Part shown: in pieces, positions 6,821 to 12,669 of the stretch
How the letters are laid out: every line of letters starts with the position of its first letter
Numbering within the stretch: position 1 is the first letter of the stretch
DNA from: an uncultured Prevotella sp.
GTDB lineage: Bacteria; Bacteroidota; Bacteroidia; Bacteroidales; Bacteroidaceae
Assembly (NCBI GenBank): GCA_900557255.1
Contig: USSA01000083.1
Span: forward strand, 1-12,669
Direction of reading: 5' to 3'
DNA: 12,669 nucleotides
Translations under genes and position numbers: made by a program
Notes under the pieces: generated by a model
Database searches by the model: none
What the model saw: the letters and a program-made list of their open reading frames with translations, nothing else
What the model was told of the DNA's origin: nothing

Positions 6821-7195
6821 ATGAAAAGTTATTTTATAAAATTCATTTTGAGTCAAATTTGGTTCGTTGTGGCAGCTTATGTATTTTTCGGTGAATATCT
6901 GGCAGTTTTTTTCATTGAATTTGACTTAGTCGTAGATTTGGTATGTCTGGTGGCTTATCTCATCCGAAAAAGAAAAGGTGAGAACATTGAGGCTTCAATC
7001 ATGGGAGTCTTTGACTTTATGCCTAACAAATGGCTCGGTATTGGTGCTTTTATTGGAGCTTTTGTAATGATGCATTGGGAAGAAAATTCCCAGTTATGTG
7101 TGTTCTTATGCGTGACTGCAATCATTGGATATGTCTTTGATATAATAAAGAAGTATAATACATGGAAAAAAGAACACAGAAAAATTAATTCTTAA
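6821..7195 (+). CDS. Small four-helix inner membrane protein, possible immunity partner
   Basis: The 124-residue product has four predicted membrane helices (about 7-28, 30-48, 70-86, 91-109), a basic loop after helix two (RKRKGE) and a basic C-terminus (KKYNTWKKEHRK), implying both ends in the cytoplasm. It is the second gene of the lipoprotein operon, with a 7-bp gap. The lipoprotein stop overlaps an ATG (TAATG) that opens a three-codon frame ending in a TGA overlapping this start (ATGA), a layout that would favour translational coupling. The start context GCGTATGAAAA is the same as that of the lipoprotein gene. Size and topology resemble bacteriocin immunity proteins, but no specific family is recognised, so this role is inferred only from context. 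A strong terminator follows the stop. Confidence 0.78.
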   Translation: MKSYFIKFILSQIWFVVAAYVFFGEYLAVFFIEFDLVVDLVCLVAYLIRKRKGENIEASIMGVFDFMPNKWLGIGAFIGAFVMMHWEENSQLCVFLCVTAIIGYVFDIIKKYNTWKKEHRKINS

Positions 7196-7197
7196 AA

Positions 7198-7234
7198 AAA
7201 TCGGGCATGCCGCTGTTGCGAAACGCCCGATTTT
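7198..7234 (+). terminator. Terminator of the lipoprotein operon
   Basis: AAATCGGGC (7198-7206) pairs perfectly with GCCCGATTT (7225-7233) across an 18-nt loop, three bases after the preceding stop codon. The 3' side ends in a short T run. With an A-run on the 5' side it may also work from the opposite strand. Confidence 0.85.
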
Positions 7235-7287
7235 CTTGATTTACATCAACAATACGGCTTGTTTTGCAAGAAAAACCGAGAAATAGT

Positions 7288-7318
7288 TTTGAGTTTCAAG
7301 TTATTTCCTATATCTTTG
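7288..7318 (+). promoter_or_regulatory. Promoter of the outer-membrane beta-barrel gene
   Basis: TTTG at 7288-7291 and TATCTTTG at 7311-7318 are separated by 19 bp, the best consensus match on this side of the window. The predicted leader of about 115 nt (7324-7439) is long; I see no recognisable riboswitch fold in it. Confidence 0.8.
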
Positions 7319-7439
7319 CCGCCGAATTAGAAAGTGCAGGGCATGTCTGGGATGTGCTTTGCTATCATAAATAAAGGGGCTGAAAAGCTACCTGATTAGA
7401 GTGATAAAAGAAAGTAATAATTAAAAGAAAAGATTGATA

Positions 7440-7973
7440 ATGAAGAAGATTATGTTGAGCCTTGCTATGGTTCTCGTTTCAGTTTGCGCTAGCGCACAGG
7501 TTTACATCGGTGGTACAGCTGGTATTTCCAGCAACAAGATCGGTGATGGTGACAGCAAGACAGCTTACGCCTTGATGCCTGAAATCGGTTACGAATTCAA
7601 CAACAAGTGGGAGGCTGGTCTCGAGATTGGTATCAAGAAGGGCGAAGTTTGCAAGCTTTCTCCTGTAGGTGAATCTACAACATTCACTGTAGCTCCTTAC
7701 GTACGTTACACAGCCGTAGAAACCAAGTTGGTTAACCTCTTCGTAGAAGGTACAATCGGTTACAGCAGTTACAGCAAGGGCGGTGGCGATTCTTACGAGG
7801 TAGGCATCAAGCCAGGTTTGGCTGTTAAGCTTTCAGACCACGTAAACTTCATCACAAAGGTAGGTTTCCTCGGTTACAAAGGTTATTCTCCTGACCATGG
7901 TGACAACTCATCAACATTCGGACTTAACGTAGATGCGAGCAACATTTCATTTGGTGCCATCTACAAGTTCTAA
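7440..7973 (+). CDS. Outer-membrane beta-barrel protein (OMP_b-brl type)
   Basis: The 177-residue product starts with a Sec signal peptide (MKKIMLSLAMVLVSVCASA, cleavage before Q20). Short amphipathic strands with alternating aromatic and polar residues follow (VYIGGTAGIS, then PYVRYTA, then LFVEGTIGYSSYS), and the final residue is phenylalanine in ISFGAIYKF, the C-terminal signature of BAM-assembled barrels. The size predicts an eight-stranded barrel such as the OmpA/OmpX/OmpW-like porin family proteins common in Prevotella. Codon choice is strongly restricted (AAG, TAC, TTC, GGT), pointing to high expression, in contrast to the AT-rich genes just upstream. The ATG at 7440 is chosen because it opens directly into the signal peptide; a TTG two codons earlier is in frame but unlikely. 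It is a single-gene unit with its own promoter and terminator. Substrate or function is unknown. Confidence 0.88.
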   Translation: MKKIMLSLAMVLVSVCASAQVYIGGTAGISSNKIGDGDSKTAYALMPEIGYEFNNKWEAGLEIGIKKGEVCKLSPVGESTTFTVAPYVRYTAVETKLVNLFVEGTIGYSSYSKGGGDSYEVGIKPGLAVKLSDHVNFITKVGFLGYKGYSPDHGDNSSTFGLNVDASNISFGAIYKF

Positions 7974-8010
7974 TCTTAGGGTGCTCATTTACTCATAAGC
8001 AATAATATCA

Positions 8011-8058
8011 GGGGCGCAAGCGATTCCTTTCCAGGAAACAGCTTGCGCCCCATTTTTT
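8011..8058 (+). terminator. Strong terminator of the beta-barrel gene
   Basis: GGGGCGCAAGC (8011-8021) pairs perfectly with GCTTGCGCCCC (8041-8051). An inner stem TTCCT/AGGAA (8024-8028 with 8033-8037) extends the hairpin, and ATTTTTT follows. It lies about 40 bp after the stop. Confidence 0.92.
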
Positions 8059-8079
8059 ATCTGCAAGCGAACACGCTTT

Positions 8080-8185
8080 TACTCTTCACTCTTCACCTTT
8101 CCTTCGGAAACCCCTGTGTTTATCGGCATTCCGAGGGGTGAAGAGTTAATAGCGACTCTTCACCCACTCTTCACCACTCTTCACC
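8080..8185 (+). repeat. Left arm of a 106-bp inverted repeat
   Basis: This 106-bp segment is the reverse complement of 8512-8617 with about 10 mismatches and no gaps. The outer 30 bases and inner 31 bases are identical; differences cluster in the middle. The arm is built from ACTCTTCACC units (near 8081, 8088, 8155, 8166, 8176) plus one inverted copy, GGTGAAGAGT (8137-8146), so each arm can also fold on itself. It begins about 20 bp after the beta-barrel terminator. Confidence 0.92.
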
Positions 8186-8273
8186 GATTCCAAAGACCAA
8201 CAGGCGTAAATTGCAGCGCAAGACCGCTAGTTGTTAAGGAGAGATGCAAGACCGCCAGGCGTCCCTGAGGAGG

Positions 8274-8306
8274 GTGCGCCATAAGTCTGGATAATAGTTT
8301 GGCGCA
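8274..8306. repeat. Dispersed palindrome copy (GAGGGTGCGCCATAA type)
   Basis: TGCGCCA (8275-8281) pairs with TGGCGCA (8300-8306). The left half with its GAGGG lead-in resembles the tex terminator stem and the palindrome at 8465-8496. No T run follows, so it is not an evident terminator here. Confidence 0.5.
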
Positions 8307-8391
8307 TAACAGTTGACCATCGCATGCACATCACCTGTTGTGCATGCGCATATCAGCTGTTATGCAAGCGCACAACAGCTGTTGTGCGACC
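8304..8391. repeat. 22-bp tandem array of palindromic units
   Basis: Four units begin at 8304, 8326, 8348 and 8370, an exact 22-bp period. The last carries the perfect 18-bp palindrome GCACAACAGCTGTTGTGC (8370-8387). The unit at 8348 differs from a palindrome at only a few positions and the two earlier ones are more diverged. It lies between the arms of the 106-bp inverted repeat. An open frame crosses it but shows no protein-like features. Confidence 0.8.
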
Positions 8392-8402
8392 GAAGATACT
8401 GG

Positions 8403-8460
8403 CTCTTCCAACAACATATTCTAACTCTTCCTACAACATATTCTAACTCTTCCAACAACA
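8403..8460. repeat. Second 22-bp tandem array (CTCTTCCAACAAC)
   Basis: Units begin at 8403, 8425 and 8447. The first two are full 22-bp copies with one difference and the third is cut after 14 bases. The period equals that of the unrelated array just upstream (8304-8391). Confidence 0.85.
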
Positions 8461-8464
8461 AGAA

Positions 8465-8496
8465 GAGGGTGAATCATAAACTTATGACACTCCCTC
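8465..8496. repeat. Dispersed palindrome copy (GAGGGTG-TCATAA type)
   Basis: GAGGG (8465-8469) with CCCTC (8492-8496) and an inner TCATAA/TTATGA (8474-8479 with 8482-8487) form an imperfect hairpin. Both halves resemble the tex terminator stem at 1025-1056. It lies just inside the right arm of the inverted repeat and lacks a T run. Confidence 0.55.
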
Positions 8497-8511
8497 CGCC
8501 GAACCAGCCAA

Positions 8512-8617
8512 GGTGAAGAGTGGTGAAGAGTGGGTGAAGAGTGTCCAAGAACTCTTCACCCCTCGAAACGCCCATAAACACTGGGGATTCCGAAGGAAAG
8601 GTGAAGAGTGAAGAGTA
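8512..8617 (-). repeat. Right arm of the 106-bp inverted repeat
   Basis: This is the inverted partner of 8080-8185 (about 96 of 106 positions agree). The arms enclose 326 bp of repeat-rich, apparently non-coding DNA. A transcript crossing both arms could form a stem of about 106 bp. No convincing target-site duplication is seen at the outer edges. Confidence 0.92.
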
Positions 8618-8673
8618 TTTCCTTATCCTTTACTTACAACATTTTTACAGGCATTTACGCTGACTGTTGCAGT

Positions 8674-8714
8674 AGAACAGCCAACTAGCGAGCGTACGGC
8701 TAGTCAGCTGTTCT
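8674..8714. repeat. Perfect-stem hairpin with an 11-bp direct repeat nearby
   Basis: AGAACAGC (8674-8681) pairs with GCTGTTCT (8707-8714), and inside it CTAGC (8685-8689) pairs with GCTAG (8699-8703). AACAGCCAACT at 8676-8686 recurs as a direct repeat at 8742-8752. Function is unknown; it could be a terminator-like or recombination-related structure. Apart from this and the ATPase promoter region, I see nothing gene-like between 8618 and 9002. Confidence 0.55.
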
Positions 8715-8874
8715 TCATTCGCCAGTACACCATTTCCGGTTAACAGCCAACTTATTCCTCGGCAGAATATTCTTCCATAACTAGGCTATAATCGCTACAT
8801 ACTGATAAAAATCTCTGGCAATTATTAGAAATAAGGGTAAAGGAAACTTTTAGCAAAAATAAATAAGCAAAAAG

Positions 8875-8906
8875 TTTGGAGTTTTGAAAGAAAAAACATA
8901 TATTTG
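8875..8906 (+). promoter_or_regulatory. Promoter of the AAA ATPase gene
   Basis: TTTG at 8875-8878 and TATATTTG at 8899-8906 are separated by 20 bp. The last G of the -7 box is the first base of the first leader palindrome, so anything binding that palindrome would compete with RNA polymerase. The predicted leader is about 90 nt. Confidence 0.7.
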
Positions 8907-8986
8907 CACCTCGGAAGGTGCATATTGCGCATAAATGTGCACCTTCCAAGGTGCATATACTACAAAAACAGCATCTTAAAAGATGC
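8905..8986 (+). promoter_or_regulatory. Three tandem short palindromes in the ATPase leader
   Basis: GCACCT-cgga-AGGTGC (8906-8921), GCACCTT-cc-AAGGTGC (8939-8954) and GCATCTT-aa-AAGATGC (8971-8986) are three related perfect dyads with starts 33 and 32 bp apart (about three helical turns). The first overlaps the transcription start region. TGCGCA/TGTGCA (8926-8931 and 8936-8941) is a weaker, related dyad between the first two. They could be operator sites on DNA or hairpins in the mRNA leader. Confidence 0.7.
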
Positions 8987-9002
8987 ATAAAAATGGTGAA
9001 AT

Positions 9003-10181
9003 ATGGATATTACACTCGTAAACTACATGAAAGAACAGCTGCGTCTAGTAAGTCTGGACTTTAAGCGCTATATGTATGACAAACTTCCTTGGCAAGCGAG
9101 GTTCGTTGGACTCATGGGACCTAGAGGAGTAGGGAAATCAACTTTGATTCTTCAACATCTTAAAGAAATGGATGCTGATACTCAGGCAAAAAGTCTCTAT
9201 ATATCAGCAGATCATAGCTATTTCACAACCCACACACTAATTGATACAGCCGACCAATTTGTACGTGAAGGAGGTGAAACGCTTTATATAGATGAAGTAC
9301 ATAAATATGATTCATGGTCGAGGGAATTGAAGCAAATCTACGACTCCCACCCTGAACTCAAAATTTTCTTCACAGGATCTTCTATGCTTGATATTTTAGA
9401 TGGAGAGGCAGATTTGAGCAGAAGAGTCGTATTATTTGAGATGCAGGGTATGTCTTTTAGGGAATATCTGGAAATGTTCGAAGGTATCAAGACACCTGTC
9501 AGGTCATTAGATGATATTCTGAGGGGAAATATTGAAATAAAAGAGGTGCTCCACCCTATTCCGCTCTTCAATAAATATCTGAAAGAAGGATACTATCCGT
9601 TTTCCAAGGAAGGCTTCTTCCAGCAAAGACTACAGCAGGTAATACGTCTTACGATGGAAGTAGATATTCCACAATATGCCAACATGTCGCCAGCAACAGG
9701 CAAAAAACTCCGCCGCATGTTATCTATCATAGCAGGTAATGTGCCCTATAAGCCAGAAGCTACAGGATTGGCAAACGAAATTAAAGTGAGCCGTAATGAT
9801 ATTCCTACCTATCTACTATACATGGAAAAAGCGGGAATGATTGGTCAGTTACGTGACGAAACAGGCGGAATGAGAGGATTGGGAAAGACAGAGAAAGTTT
9901 ATCTCGATAATCCGAATATCATATATGCACTTTCAGGCAATAATTCTAATATTGGTAATGTGAGAGAGACATTCTTCTACAACCAAACCAGAGTCAATCA
10001 GGATGTTACATCATCTAAGATTTCCGATTTTACAATAGGAAAGTATACATTTGAGATTGGGGGTGCCAAAAAGAGTCATAAGCAGGTGAAGGATGTAGAA
10101 AACGCTTATATTGTGCGTGACGATATAGAATATGCTAACGGTGACATATTACCATTATGGAGTTTTGGTCTTTTATATTGA
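9003..10181 (+). CDS. AAA family ATPase, AAA_14/DUF4143 type
   Basis: The 392-residue product has a Walker A motif GPRGVGKST (39-47), Walker B TLYIDEVH (D97, E98) and a sensor-1-like IFFTGSS (121-127). The C-terminal domain ends in FEIGGAKKSHKQVKDV, then YIVRDDIEY, then LPLWSFGLLY, the usual close of the DUF4143 region, which is thought to have a restriction-endonuclease-like fold. The length is normal for the family. These ATPases occur in many copies in Bacteroidetes and Prevotella genomes and their cellular role is unproven; links to DNA repair, defence or conflict systems have been suggested. The start at 9003 fits the conserved N-terminus; an ATG at 8993 is in another frame. It is a single-gene unit with a hairpin-rich leader and sits next to a large inverted-repeat element. 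No neighbour indicates a specific target. Confidence 0.92.
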   Translation: MDITLVNYMKEQLRLVSLDFKRYMYDKLPWQARFVGLMGPRGVGKSTLILQHLKEMDADTQAKSLYISADHSYFTTHTLIDTADQFVREGGETLYIDEVHKYDSWSRELKQIYDSHPELKIFFTGSSMLDILDGEADLSRRVVLFEMQGMSFREYLEMFEGIKTPVRSLDDILRGNIEIKEVLHPIPLFNKYLKEGYYPFSKEGFFQQRLQQVIRLTMEVDIPQYANMSPATGKKLRRMLSIIAGNVPYKPEATGLANEIKVSRNDIPTYLLYMEKAGMIGQLRDETGGMRGLGKTEKVYLDNPNIIYALSGNNSNIGNVRETFFYNQTRVNQDVTSSKISDFTIGKYTFEIGGAKKSHKQVKDVENAYIVRDDIEYANGDILPLWSFGLLY

Positions 10182-10226
10182 AATTAAAATATTCCGGAAT
10201 ACAGTTTATACTGCAACAATAAATAA

Positions 10227-10252
10227 GGGGCGTGCTTAAATGAGCACGCCCC
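10227..10252. terminator. Bidirectional-type terminator hairpin
   Basis: GGGGCGTGCT (10227-10236) pairs perfectly with AGCACGCCCC (10243-10252) around a 6-nt loop. It lies between the convergent ATPase and BACON genes. A U-rich tail exists only on the minus strand (TTATTTATT), so it is best read as the end of the BACON operon and may also stop ATPase transcription. Confidence 0.75.
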
Positions 10253-10314
10253 CAGGCGAGAGATTTTATGTATTCTTTTCACAAAGAACTCTATAAAACA
10301 TTATGTATATAGTT

Positions 10315-11439
10315 TTATTTCATGATGAAAAGTTTAGGTGTCGCAACGTTCATCTTTTTGCGAGCACCCGAAGCATCTATCTTCAAGAGATAAGGTGCTA
10401 TCATATTCATCAAACCACCAATACGGGTATTACTTGTGAACTCCTTTGAAGAGAATGCGTAAAGCGACAGATAATCTACGTTATAAGTCCATGAACCATC
10501 ATTTTCGAACTCAGCATAGGTTCCATCTTCACCATTATGGAAAGCAGCAGAGTAGGTAACAGACGGAGACCATGTTATATAACCAGCCTCCGAATCACCT
10601 AAAACGATACCCATATTATAGATTGTATTCTCATCTGCCTGGTAGTCGCCGATATAAGAGCCTGCAGCAATAGACAACTTACAAGAAGCCGCATCGAAAG
10701 TTACAGGAATAGTAAAGTCTAAATCAGGCAATATCAAGGATAGCTTTCCTGCCTCATCGGCTACCAAGTTTGCTTTAAAATAACTTGTCTTACCCGTAGA
10801 AGCATTTGTAAATGCCAGATAATACGTGCCTGCAATATCTTCTGCAAAATCATACTGAGAAACAAGAACAGAATCCTTAAATTCTCCAAATGAATACTTT
10901 ACATAAGCCTGACGCATATGACCAGTTTCATTGGCTGCTGAAGATACTACTACGCTGTCATTCTCAACACTGGCAGTAAGCCAGTCTGCAGTAGTAGAAA
11001 CAACCGTTTTACCATTGGTATTCAAGGCAAAAGCCTCTCGTGATGCGCCATTAGCTAAGGAAATGGCAGTACCCATATCACTCTGGAAATAGAAACCCTG
11101 CTGCTGTACTGTTACATTTACAGAATCTACTCCAGACTTGATGGTAAGCAAACTGGAACGGCCACTATTAGTCTCGTTATTATCTACCGAAACCTGAACG
11201 GTAGAATCATTCAGAGCCGTAGCCTTACACCAGTCGCTGGCACTGGAGAAAGTGATAGGACCTTGCGACTTAACCACAACAGTTCCTGTACCAGCACTGG
11301 CAGAGAACAAAACATCTGATTTTACCACAGAGATGGTAGACGCACGATTGTATACTGCCCCTACCTCATCGTCGTCGCTACAAGCGACGAACGACAAGGC
11401 CAAAGTAGCCACACATATTAAACTAAATATCTTTTTCAT
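10315..11439 (-). CDS. Double-BACON surface lipoprotein
   Basis: The 374-residue product has a lipoprotein signal peptide ending at C20 (LALSFVAC) followed by SDDDE, a clear acidic Bacteroidetes surface-export signal. Two BACON-like beta-sandwich domains follow, about 36-115 (SDWCKA, then VTVQQQGF) and 117-196 (ADWLTA, then DSVLVSQYDF), with the characteristic tryptophan near the end of an early strand and the closing V-V-Q pattern. The C-terminal domain (about 203-340) starts AGTYYLAF-NASTGK and resembles the C-terminal domain of the gene just upstream. BACON domains are linked to binding carbohydrate, mucin or host surfaces. The gene starts 14 bp after the DUF4302 gene on the same strand and is evidently the last gene of that operon. 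Ligand unknown. The basic end (SGARKKMNVATPKL) is unusual for a secreted protein and may be a tail added after the domain. Confidence 0.88.
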   Translation of the reverse strand: MKKIFSLICVATLALSFVACSDDDEVGAVYNRASTISVVKSDVLFSASAGTGTVVVKSQGPITFSSASDWCKATALNDSTVQVSVDNNETNSGRSSLLTIKSGVDSVNVTVQQQGFYFQSDMGTAISLANGASREAFALNTNGKTVVSTTADWLTASVENDSVVVSSAANETGHMRQAYVKYSFGEFKDSVLVSQYDFAEDIAGTYYLAFTNASTGKTSYFKANLVADEAGKLSLILPDLDFTIPVTFDAASCKLSIAAGSYIGDYQADENTIYNMGIVLGDSEAGYITWSPSVTYSAAFHNGEDGTYAEFENDGSWTYNVDYLSLYAFSSKEFTSNTRIGGLMNMIAPYLLKIDASGARKKMNVATPKLFIMK

Positions 11440-11453
11440 ATCAAATTCATTTT

Positions 11454-12584
11454 TTATTGTTTAACCAATCCGTACAAATATGGAAGACGGTTGCTACCAT
11501 TGACCAACCATGAACTATTATTGAACTGACCAACAGAAGAACCTGATGGAGTTATCAACCACAAAATGAACGAATCCGTAACCAAGCCTGAATAAGAATT
11601 AGTCTGGAATGTATATACAGGTTTTTCTGTATCCATATTCCACTGTGTCTGAACTCCGGCTTCCGATGCCCAAGTAAGGTTACCACCAGCTGCAAGACCC
11701 CAAGCGCAGAGCCAGACATCGTTGCCACCATATGAGCCAACAATCTGAGAGTTCAATTCCAGATTACCCTTGCTCTTGTTAAACTTCAGTACAGGCTTGA
11801 TATTATCATTGAGACCTTCCATGATGAAGCCAGACTTATCTTCTGTAGGTGTCAATGTAACATTGAGAGCATAATAAACACTCTTACCGGTAGATGGATC
11901 CTTATGTGGCCAATAATACAGTTTATAATTACCTGCATATTGATCATACTTCACATAGTCGGCTGGTAAAGTACCAATAAATGTTACGGCAGTACCGCCA
12001 GAAGTTACACCAGTAAACGTGTTAGTCTCAGCATTGAAGTTCAAAGAACTCAGTAGCTCGCCATTGATACTGAATGGCTTGTAGAAACGAATACCAGTAT
12101 CAGTAAAGGCAAAAGCCTGCTGCTGTGCATTGGAACCATCCTCATTGCTAATCAGCAACTGTTTGTTATCCAAATCAAATTCACCCAAGAATTTTTTAAC
12201 CCCAACAGTACCTTGCAGACCAGAGACTATGAAATTGTCTTCCATTTCCAGTACCTTATTGATATACTCTTCAGGTGAAGTTTCCAGCTTACGGAAATAG
12301 AAGGTATTTCCTGTTTTCTTGCCATGTACCTTGATTGCATCATCATCGATAGAATCTACAACAAATTCGAAATCACCATGATATGCCTCATAATTGCCAG
12401 CTGATGGTGTAGCAAAGAGATGCATCAGATCATTATATGTATCAAATGTCAAGACCGGTCCCTGGTCATTTGTCATCTTATAAAGACTTTCACAGGAATT
12501 GCCCGGTTTCAGGTCACTAGAAACCGTAGCTTTTCCATCAGGAAAGTATATATAAAAAGTGTTTGAGAGAAGAATGAGGAAAGT
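11454..12584 (-). pseudogene. DUF4302 domain protein, missing its 5' end
   Basis: The frame is open from 12584 to the TAA at 11454-11456. DUF4302-like signatures are clear: TFYIYFPDGKATVSSDL, then SLYKMTNDQGPVLTFDTYND, then FEFVVDSIDDDAIKVHGKKT. Homologous sequence continues well upstream of the first ATG (12476), so that ATG is not the natural start. The expected lipoprotein signal peptide and the first roughly 100 residues are absent. Instead, the frame meets a TAA at 12587-12585 inside a palindrome. I conclude that the gene is truncated by a rearrangement or insertion near 12565-12575. The C-terminal domain (AGNYKLYYWP and onward) resembles that of the BACON gene 14 bp downstream. Intact homologues are usually lipoproteins in operons with SusC/SusD-like proteins and a zinc-peptidase-like protein (from memory). 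Expression would now need a new promoter. Confidence 0.8.
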
Positions 12585-12612
12585 TTACTGGTTATCAGTT
12601 ACTTTCCTCATT
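12573..12612. repeat. 12-bp perfect palindrome at the break point of the DUF4302 gene
   Basis: AATGAGGAAAGT (12573-12584) is the exact inverse of ACTTTCCTCATT (12601-12612). The 16-nt centre can pair again (ACTG with CAGT, 12587-12590 and 12596-12599). It coincides with the point where DUF4302-like sequence ends, so it may be the end of a mobile element, a recombination site or a terminator. No transposase is visible in the remaining 57 bp. Confidence 0.7.
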
Positions 12613-12669
12613 TTGGTTAAAAGTGGCGAGGACAGACGAAGACGGGAATACGACAAGATGAGACAGAGG
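12574..12669 (+). CDS. Possible start of a gene running off the right edge
   Basis: An ATG inside the palindrome's left arm opens a 32-codon frame that is still open at the window end. It starts MRKVYWLSVTFLILVKSGED, like a membrane-anchor or signal segment, followed by a very charged stretch (RRRREYDKM). GAGAGAAGA just upstream could serve as a ribosome binding site. No promoter is evident and the frame uses the palindrome itself, so it may be chance. Confidence is low. Confidence 0.25.
   Translation, partial: MRKVYWLSVTFLILVKSGEDRRRREYDKMRQR

Noticed and set aside
7319..7439. Riboswitch in the long leader of the beta-barrel gene
   Set aside because: I could not find a convincing conserved stem or known aptamer core; only the length is suggestive.
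8304..8460. CRISPR array or iteron origin
   Set aside because: There are no spacers between the 22-bp units and no replication initiator gene nearby. An iteron role cannot be supported from this window.
8313..8516. 67-codon plus-strand open frame
   Set aside because: It consists of the 22-bp arrays and palindromes read in one frame; no start signals or protein-like composition.
8080..8617. Insertion sequence with a transposase
   Set aside because: The interval between the arms has no protein-coding frame of meaningful length, so at most it is a non-autonomous element.
8059..8640. Target-site duplication around the inverted-repeat element
   Set aside because: Only a few T residues match at the two outer edges, which is not distinguishable from chance.
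8752..8988. 78-codon minus-strand open frame
   Set aside because: It runs antisense through the ATPase promoter and leader palindromes; its Cys-rich start merely encodes those repeats.
12474..12476. Start codon of an intact 340-residue DUF4302 protein
   Set aside because: Family-like sequence continues about 90 bases upstream in the same frame and a signal peptide is missing, so this is an internal methionine of a truncated gene.

Overview
The window looks like a chromosomal segment of a Bacteroidales bacterium, most likely a Prevotella/Segatella relative (S. copri-like). The reasons are recurring promoters of the Bacteroidetes type (-33 TTTG or TTG, about 19-20 bp, then -7 TAnnTTTG), A-rich ribosome binding regions with little Shine-Dalgarno signal, lipoproteins with an acidic stretch after the lipid cysteine, and lineage-typical families (BACON, DUF4302, DUF4143-type AAA ATPase). 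The species name is inference.

Layout: (1) 3-722 is the 3' end of a Schlafen/AlbA_2-RecG-like ATP-binding regulator cut by the left edge. (2) 740-1015 is a non-coding cluster of tandem repeats with 10- and 11-bp periods. (3) 1018-3615 is the tex operon on the minus strand: promoter, tex, a small conserved-looking hypothetical gene and a hairpin/U-tract terminator. (4) 3740-7234 is an AT-rich block. A minus-strand LytS-type histidine kinase and LytTR response regulator stand divergent to a plus-strand pair, a glycine-rich lipoprotein and a small four-helix membrane protein, which ends in a strong terminator. The divergent intergenic region holds nested dyads and both promoters. This is the best candidate for an undescribed system: a regulator-controlled lipoprotein effector with a membrane partner, possibly bacteriocin/immunity-like. 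(5) 7288-8058 is a high-expression outer-membrane beta-barrel gene with its own promoter and terminator. (6) 8080-8617 is a 538-bp non-coding element with 106-bp inverted-repeat arms (about 91% identical by hand alignment) around 22-bp-period arrays and dispersed palindromes. (7) 8875-10181 is an AAA ATPase gene whose leader carries three short hairpins, one of them overlapping the promoter. (8) 10227-12584, minus strand, holds a double-BACON surface lipoprotein preceded by a DUF4302 gene that has lost its 5' end. The break falls at a 12-bp perfect palindrome (12573-12612) close to the right edge.

The tex, beta-barrel and ATPase units are independent transcription units. The two-component genes probably regulate the divergent lipoprotein/membrane pair. 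The BACON/DUF4302 pair looks like the downstream remnant of a larger surface-lipoprotein operon whose upstream part is absent here.
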